Positions 7,206 through 11,839 of a stretch of 11,839 bases of DNA are shown one piece after another; position 1 is the stretch's first letter; each line of letters opens with the position of its first letter. Position numbers and translations under genes: made by a program. Origin of the DNA: Silvimonas sp. JCM 19000 (lineage in GTDB: Bacteria > Pseudomonadota > Gammaproteobacteria > Burkholderiales > Chitinibacteraceae); NCBI GenBank assembly GCA_001313065.1, contig BBFD01000116.1, forward strand, positions 1 to 11,839. Direction: 5' to 3'. Below the pieces are notes generated by a model, which was not told the origin of the DNA, did no database searches, and saw only the letters and a program-made list of their open reading frames with translations.

Positions 7206-9580
7206 ATGTTCCAGAAAGCCAATATACGTCGCGTTGCCGTGCTCGGCGCCGGGGTGATGGGCGCGCAGATTGCCGCTCACCTGGTCAATGCCGGTATCGA
7301 CACCGTCCTGTTTGATCTGCCTGCCAAAGAAGGCGACGCCAACGGCATCGTCAAAAAAGGCCGTCGACAATCTGAAGAAGCTGAAACCTGCTCCGTTTTC
7401 CAGCGCCGCCCGCGCGGACTATATCGCCATGGCCAACTACGGCAGCGATCTGGAAAAAAAACTGGCCGACTGCGATCTGATCATCGAAGCCATCGCCGAA
7501 CGCCTGGACTGGAAGCTGGACCTGTACGCAAAGATTGCGCCGCACGTGGCCGATCACGCCATCCTGGCCACCAATACTTCGGGCCTGTCGATCGGCAAGC
7601 TGGCCGACGGCGTGCCGGAAGCGCTGCGGGGCCGCTTTTGCGGTATCCACTTCTTTAATCCGCCGCGCTACATGTACCTGGTCGAACTGATTCCGACCCG
7701 GTACACCGAAGGCGCCGAGCTGGATGCGCTGGAAACTTTCTTGACCACGCGCCTGGGTAAAGGCGTGGTACGCGCCAAAGACACGCCCAACTTTATCGCC
7801 AACCGCATTGGCGTGTTCAGCATGCTGGCCACCATCCACCATGCCGAACGCCTCGGTATCCGCTTTGATGTCGTGGATGACCTGACTGGCCCGCGCCTGG
7901 GTCGCCCCAAGTCGGCCACGTTCCGCACCGCCGATGTGGTGGGTCTGGACACGTTTGCGCACGTCGTCAAAACCATGACCGACAACCTGCCGGATGATCC
8001 ATGGCACGCGTTCTACACCGTGCCGGCATGGATGCAGGCGCTGATCGAGAAGGGCGCGCTGGGCCAGAAAACCAAGGGCGGCATTTATCGCAAAGAAGGC
8101 CGCGATATCTTCGTGCTGGACCCCAAGACTGGCGAATACGTGCAATCGGGCCAGAAGGCGATGACGAAGTCAAAGCCATCCTGAAAATTGAAAACCCGGC
8201 CGAGAAGTTCAAAGCGCTGCGCGAATCGCAAAACCCGCAAGCGCAGTTCCTGTGGGCCTGCATGCGCGATGTGTGGCAATACATTGCCTACTGGCTGGGC
8301 GATATCGCCGGCAATGCGCGCGATGTGGATTTTGCCATTCGCTGGGGCTTTGGCTGGAAGCAAGGTCCGTTCGAGATGTGGCAAGCCGCAGGCTGGAAAG
8401 CCATTGCTGAAGCCATCTCGGGCGAAATCGCTGCGGGCCAGACCATGTCGAGCGCGGCACTGCCCGCCTGGGTCAACAGCGTGGACGGCGTGCATACGCC
8501 GCAAGGCAGCTATAGCGCCGCCGACAACAGCTACAAAGCACGTTCGACGCTGCCGGTGTACGAGCGCCAGATTTACCCGCCGACCGTGTTTGGCGAAGCC
8601 GCGCCGCAATATGGCGAAACCATTTACGAAAACGACGGCGTGCGCATGTGGTTGCGCGCTGGCGACGACGTGCCGGTGGTCAGCTTCAAGAGCAAGGCGC
8701 ACAGCGTGGGCGCGGCCGTACTGGAAGGCCTGCAGGCTTCGGTGCGTATCGCCGAAGCGCGCTACCCCGGCCTGGTGATCTGGCATCCGGAAGCGCCGTT
8801 CTCGGTGGGCGCCGATCTGGCCAGCATGGGCCCGGCCTTTATGACCGGTGATTTCGACGCCATCGAAAAAAATGGTGGCCGAATTCCAGAAAACCTCGAT
8901 GACCATCAAGTACGCGCAAGTACCGGTGGTGGCGGCGGCGCAAGGTTATGCCTTTGGCGGCGGTTGCGAGTTCCTGATGCATTCCGCCCGGGTGGTGGCT
9001 GCGCTGGAAAGCTATATCGGCCTGGTGGAAGTGGGCGTGGGCCTGTTGCCCGCGGGCGGCGGTTGCAAGGAATTTGCCCTGCGCGCGGCGCGTGAAGCCA
9101 AGGGTGGCGACATCCTGGCCGTGCTGAAGGACTACTACATGGCGATGGCCATGCCAAAGTCGCGACTTCGGCCGAAGAAGGCAAAGAGATAGGCTATCTG
9201 CGTGAATCGGACATCGTGGTGTTTAACACCAACGAAATCCTGCACGTGGCGCAATCGCAAGTACGTGCCCTGGCCGACGCGGGCTACAAGGCACCGATCA
9301 AGCCCAAGGCTTTCCGGTGGCGGGCCGTACCGGCGCGGCGACCATCCGTGGCCAACTGATCAACATGCTGGAAGGCGGTTTTATCAGCAAATACGACTAC
9401 CACATTGGCGTGCAGATTGCCGAAGTGGTGTGCGGCGGTGATGTGGACGCGGGCACGCTGGTGAATGAGGAATGGATCCTCACGCTGGAACGCCAACGCT
9501 TTATGGGCTTGCTGAAGAAAGGCAAAACCCAGGAACGCATCATGTACATGCTGGAAAACAACAAACCGCTACGGAACTGA
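7206..9580 (+). CDS. Fused 3-hydroxyacyl-CoA dehydrogenase / enoyl-CoA hydratase, FadN-like domain order (five apparent frame breaks)
   Basis: Carries out the middle two steps of beta-oxidation: hydration of enoyl-CoA and NAD-dependent oxidation of 3-hydroxyacyl-CoA. The dehydrogenase comes first: Rossmann motif GAGVMG (14-19), ATNTSGLSI (121-129), and [13 protein letters not shown] with the catalytic pair His148/Glu160 at the usual 12-residue spacing. The crotonase domain is C-terminal (oxyanion-hole region [13 protein letters not shown] Glu588 and GLVEVGVG Glu608, spaced by 20 like the catalytic pair of E. coli FadB). This order is opposite to E. coli FadB and matches FadN-type proteins. 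The frame is repaired at 7353-7360 (extra base, probably A), 8157-8160 (C missing), 8866-8872 (extra A), 9153-9155 (G missing) and 9314-9315 (C missing). The result is about 791 aa, normal for the family, ending in KPLRN. GGGGA at 7194-7198 precedes the ATG. Confidence 0.94.
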
Positions 9581-9611
9581 TCGTCGCCCTGGCGCAGATG
9601 ACTTTTCCGTT

Positions 9612-9642
9612 GCTGGCCGGTGGCAGCAAAACCCCGGCCAGC
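9612..9642 (+). other. Intergenic stem-loop between the fused dehydrogenase/hydratase gene and fadA
   Basis: GCTGGCCGG (9612-9620) and CCGGCCAGC (9634-9642) form a perfect 9-bp stem with a 13-base loop, in the 95-bp gap before fadA. Only a broken T stretch (TGATTGTTTG) follows, so efficient termination is doubtful. It more likely stabilises or processes the mRNA, or terminates partially to set the ratio of the two enzymes. Confidence 0.6.
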
Positions 9643-9675
9643 CTGATTGTTTGAATGAATACTCAGGAGCTCACC

Positions 9676-10880
9676 ATGAGCAAACAGATCCAAGAAGCTT
9701 ATATCGTCGCCGCCACGCGCACGCCGGTGGGCAAGGCCCCGCGCGGCATGATGAAGAATGTGCGTCCGGACGACATGCTGGCGCACGTGCTGAAAGGCGC
9801 GCTGGCGCAAGTGCCGGGCCTCGACCCCGCGCGCATTGAAGACGTGATCGTGGGCTGCGCCATGCCCGAAGCCGAACAAGGCATGAACGTAGCGCGCATT
9901 GGCCTGCTGCTGGCTGGCCTGCCCGATACCGTGGGTGGCGTCACCATCAATCGCTTCTGCTCGTCCGGCATCAACGCCGTGGCCATGGCTGCAGACCGCA
10001 TCCGTGTGGGCGAAGCCGACGTGATGATTGCCGCCGGTACCGAAAGCATGTCGATGGTGCCGATGATGGGTAACAAGGTAGCGCTGAACCCGGAAATCTT
10101 TGCCAAGGACGAAAACCTGGCATTGCCTTCGGCATGGGTCTGACCGCCGAGAAAGTCGCCGAGCAATGGAAAGTCAGCCGCGAAGATCAGGATGCCTTTG
10201 CAGTTGAATCGCATCGGCGCGCGCTGGCCGCGATTGAAGGCGGCAAGTTTGCCGACGAAATCACCCCGCTCGAAGCCACTTACCGCGTGCCTAACCTGGC
10301 CACTGGCGAAGTCGAATATGTGAAGAAATCGTTGACGACCGACGAAGGTCCGCGTCGCGACACCAGCATGGAAGGCCTGGCCAAACTGAAGACCGTATTC
10401 GCCGCCAAAGGCTCGGTCACGGCGGGTAACAGCTCGCAGATGTCGGATGGCGCAGGCGCGGTCATCCTGGTGTCGGAACGCATCCTCAAGGAATACAACC
10501 TGACCCCGTTGGCGAAGTTTGTCAGCTTTGCGGTGAAGGGCGTGCCCGCCGCCATCATGGGGATAGGCCCGAAAGAAGCCATCCCGGCCGCGCTGCGCGT
10601 GGCTGGCCTGAATCAGGACGATCTGGCCTGGATCGAGCTGAACGAAGCATTTGCCGCGCAGTCGCTGGCGGTGATTCGCGATCTGAATCTGGACACCAGC
10701 AAGGTTAATCCGCAGGGCGGCGCCATTGCCCTTGGTCACCCGCTGGGCGCCACCGGCGCAATCCGTGCCGCTACGCTGGTGCACGGCATGCGCCGTGAAG
10801 GCATGGCCGGCAAGTACGGCATGATCACCATGTGTATCGGCACCGGTATGGGTGCCGCCGGGATCATCCAGTCGCTGTAA
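9676..10880 (+). CDS. fadA: FadA, acetyl-CoA acyltransferase / 3-ketoacyl-CoA thiolase (one apparent frame break)
   Basis: Last step of the cycle: thiolytic cleavage of 3-ketoacyl-CoA to acetyl-CoA and a shortened acyl-CoA. All thiolase signatures are present: the nucleophile Cys95 in NRFCSSGINAVAMAA, NEAFAAQ, GGAIALGHPLGATG with His355, and MCIGTGMGAAGI with the second catalytic Cys387 (numbered on the repaired chain). The frame breaks at 10119-10121, where CTGGC should read CTGGGC (ENLGIAFGMG); repair gives 401 aa, the usual length. The ATG at 9676 is chosen over 9655 because AGGAG at 9665-9669 is well placed for it and MSKQIQEAYIVAATRTPVGK is a normal thiolase N-terminus. It probably shares a transcript with the upstream fused enzyme, its expected complex partner. 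Confidence 0.95.
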
Positions 10881-11085
10881 CCTGCGCCGCCTGTTCTGGC
10901 CATGCTGGCTGGAGCAGGCGGGCACTGCCGATGACTGATCCGCGATTACAGATATTGCCACCTGTGGGCGCTGGCCATGGCCAGTGCGGGTTGCTTGCGT
11001 CTGTATTCATCCCTGCGGCTGCAGTCATGGGTTGCTGCGGCGCTTGCGCTGCGGCCGTCGTACCTTCTTCTAGCTCTGCCTTTGC

Positions 11086-11115
11086 GCCCGCGGCTTGCCC
11101 CGCGGGCTTTTTTTT
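11086..11115 (+). terminator. Rho-independent terminator just ahead of the chalcone-isomerase-like gene
   Basis: GCCCGCGG (11086-11093) and CCGCGGGC (11100-11107) make a perfect 8-bp GC-only stem with the loop CTTGCC, followed by T8 at 11108-11115. It lies 205 bp after the fadA stop and would end the fadA transcript. It finishes only 15 bases before the next ATG, so it overlaps what must be that gene's 5' untranslated region or promoter. Confidence 0.93.
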
Positions 11116-11130
11116 GTTAAGGAATACACC

Positions 11131-11725
11131 ATGCAAAAAACGCTCGCTGCTCAAACAATCACTGGCCATCGCCGCCCTCGGTCTAAGCCTGACCACCGCC
11201 GCGCACGCGCTTGAAGTCGAAGGCCAGCAAGTGCCGGAACATGCTGAAGTCAACGGCCAGAGCCTGTTGCTGGATGGCGCTGGCTTGCGCAAGAAAGTGA
11301 TTTTTTTTGATGTCTATGTGGCCGCGCTGTATACCAGTGCCAAAACCGCCGACGGCGCCGCCGTCATCAACGGCACCAGCGCCCGCCGCATGGAACTGAA
11401 AATGTTGCGCGGCGTGGGCGCCAGCACCATGCACGAATCGTTTGTGGAAGGCTGGAAGCCAACACTACCGACGCGCAACTGGCGGCGATCAAACCGCGTG
11501 TGTCGCAACTGGAAAAAAATCTTTGCCGACGTGAAAAAGGTAGAGAAGGGCGATCTGATCACGCTGGACTTTATTCCCGGCACCGGCACCAAGGTGAGCG
11601 TGCGTGGCAAAGCCTACCCGGTCATCCCGGGCGACGACTTCGCCTCGGCCATGCTGTCGATCTGGCTGGGCCAGAAGCCGGTGCAGAATGATCTGAAAGC
11701 GGCGCTGCTGGGCAAAGCTTCCTGA
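11131..11725 (+). CDS. Secreted chalcone-isomerase-like protein (three apparent frame breaks)
   Basis: After repair this is a 197-residue protein of the bacterial chalcone-isomerase-like family. A signal peptide (MQKRSLLKQ, hydrophobic core, cleavage expected after AHA at residue 26) points to the periplasm. The mature part has NGQSLLLDGAGLRKKVIFFD and VYVAALYT, the strand region that starts the fold, then RRMELKMLRGV, LITLDFIPGTGTKVSVRGK and FASAMLSIWLGQKP, all typical of the family. Breaks: 11135-11140 (A6 should be A5; otherwise the signal peptide is lost), 11458-11460 (G missing) and 11513-11519 (A7 should be A6). The ribosome site AAGGAA begins at 11119. True chalcone isomerase activity is not implied. 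Plant relatives of this fold bind fatty acids, which would suit the neighbourhood, but the role here is unproven. Confidence 0.87.
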
Positions 11726-11741
11726 TCTGGCACCAAGCCGC

Positions 11742-11835
11742 ATAGGGTGGGTCAAGACCCACCATTCAAAGGCACATAATCGAGCGCCATCGCCGGGTTA
11801 TACGTCTTTGAATGGTGGGTCACGACCCACCCTAT
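11742..11835. repeat. REP/REPIN-like nested inverted repeat
   Basis: Two 30-bp arms (11742-11771 and 11806-11835) are inverted copies with 28 of 30 positions matching; the only differences are the two central bases. Each arm is itself a palindrome, GGTGGGTC-NN-GACCCACC, so each can fold alone or the pair can form one long cruciform around a 34-bp middle. The middle also has short pairing ends (ATAA near 11776, TTAT near 11798). Paired REP sequences of this architecture (REPINs) are usually scattered through genomes and moved by RAYT transposases. It lies 17 bp after the chalcone-isomerase-like gene and may also act as its transcription end. Only one copy is in the window. Confidence 0.82.
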
Positions 11836-11839
11836 TGCG

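Noticed and set aside
10971..10984. CTGGCCATGGCCAG, a perfect 14-bp palindrome after fadA.
   Set aside because: It has no partner site, no promoter elements around it and GC-rich composition; it is not distinctive enough to call an operator.
10931..11130. An open frame starting at ATG 10931 that runs into the chalcone-isomerase-like gene, as if the protein had a long N-terminal extension.
   Set aside because: It passes through the terminator stem and T8, has Cys/Ala-rich low-complexity content, and joins the gene only because of one extra A at 11135-11140. The signal peptide of the repaired gene starts at 11131.

Overview
The window looks like chromosomal DNA of a GC-rich proteobacterium, most likely a betaproteobacterium near the Neisseriales (Chromobacterium/Chitinibacter-like). 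This is inferred from gene content, protein flavour and codon use; no search was run. The main content is a fatty-acid beta-oxidation cluster on the + strand: a PsrA-like TetR regulator, the membrane acyl-CoA dehydrogenase FadE, the outer-membrane fatty-acid channel FadL, a fused 3-hydroxyacyl-CoA dehydrogenase/enoyl-CoA hydratase (FadN domain order), the thiolase FadA, and a secreted chalcone-isomerase-like protein. No acyl-CoA synthetase (FadD) is present in the window.

Layout. 1-936 (minus strand): a two-gene unit, a HAD-family phosphatase followed by the start of a CHAD-domain protein cut by the window edge. 1073-1459 (+): a UPF0225/YchJ-like zinc-motif protein. 1460-1878: non-coding, ending in a promoter and a perfect palindrome that fits the published PsrA box. 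1879-5107: psrA-like gene and fadE, 16 bp apart. 5108-5503: a non-coding stretch packed with stem-loops and three A7 tracts. 5504-7031: fadL with a strong terminator. 7206-10880: the fused dehydrogenase/hydratase gene and fadA, separated by a 9-bp-stem hairpin. 11086-11115: a strong terminator placed only 15 bases before the start codon of the chalcone-isomerase-like gene (11131-11725). 11742-11835: a 94-bp nested inverted repeat of REP/REPIN type.

How the genes fit together. FadL admits long-chain fatty acids through the outer membrane, FadE makes the trans-2-enoyl-CoA, the fused enzyme hydrates and oxidises it, and FadA releases acetyl-CoA. The PsrA-like repressor probably senses fatty acid or acyl-CoA and controls itself and fadE through the operator at 1826-1845. 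The secreted chalcone-isomerase-like protein could be a periplasmic fatty-acid-binding partner, but that is a hypothesis.

Data-quality warning. Every long gene except the regulator carries reading-frame breaks (I count 17). They fall at homopolymers and have one signature: A-runs usually one base too long, G/C runs one base too short. The proteins resume perfect family similarity after each break, so these are almost certainly sequencing or assembly errors, not pseudogenes. Gene spans below are given start to stop across the breaks.
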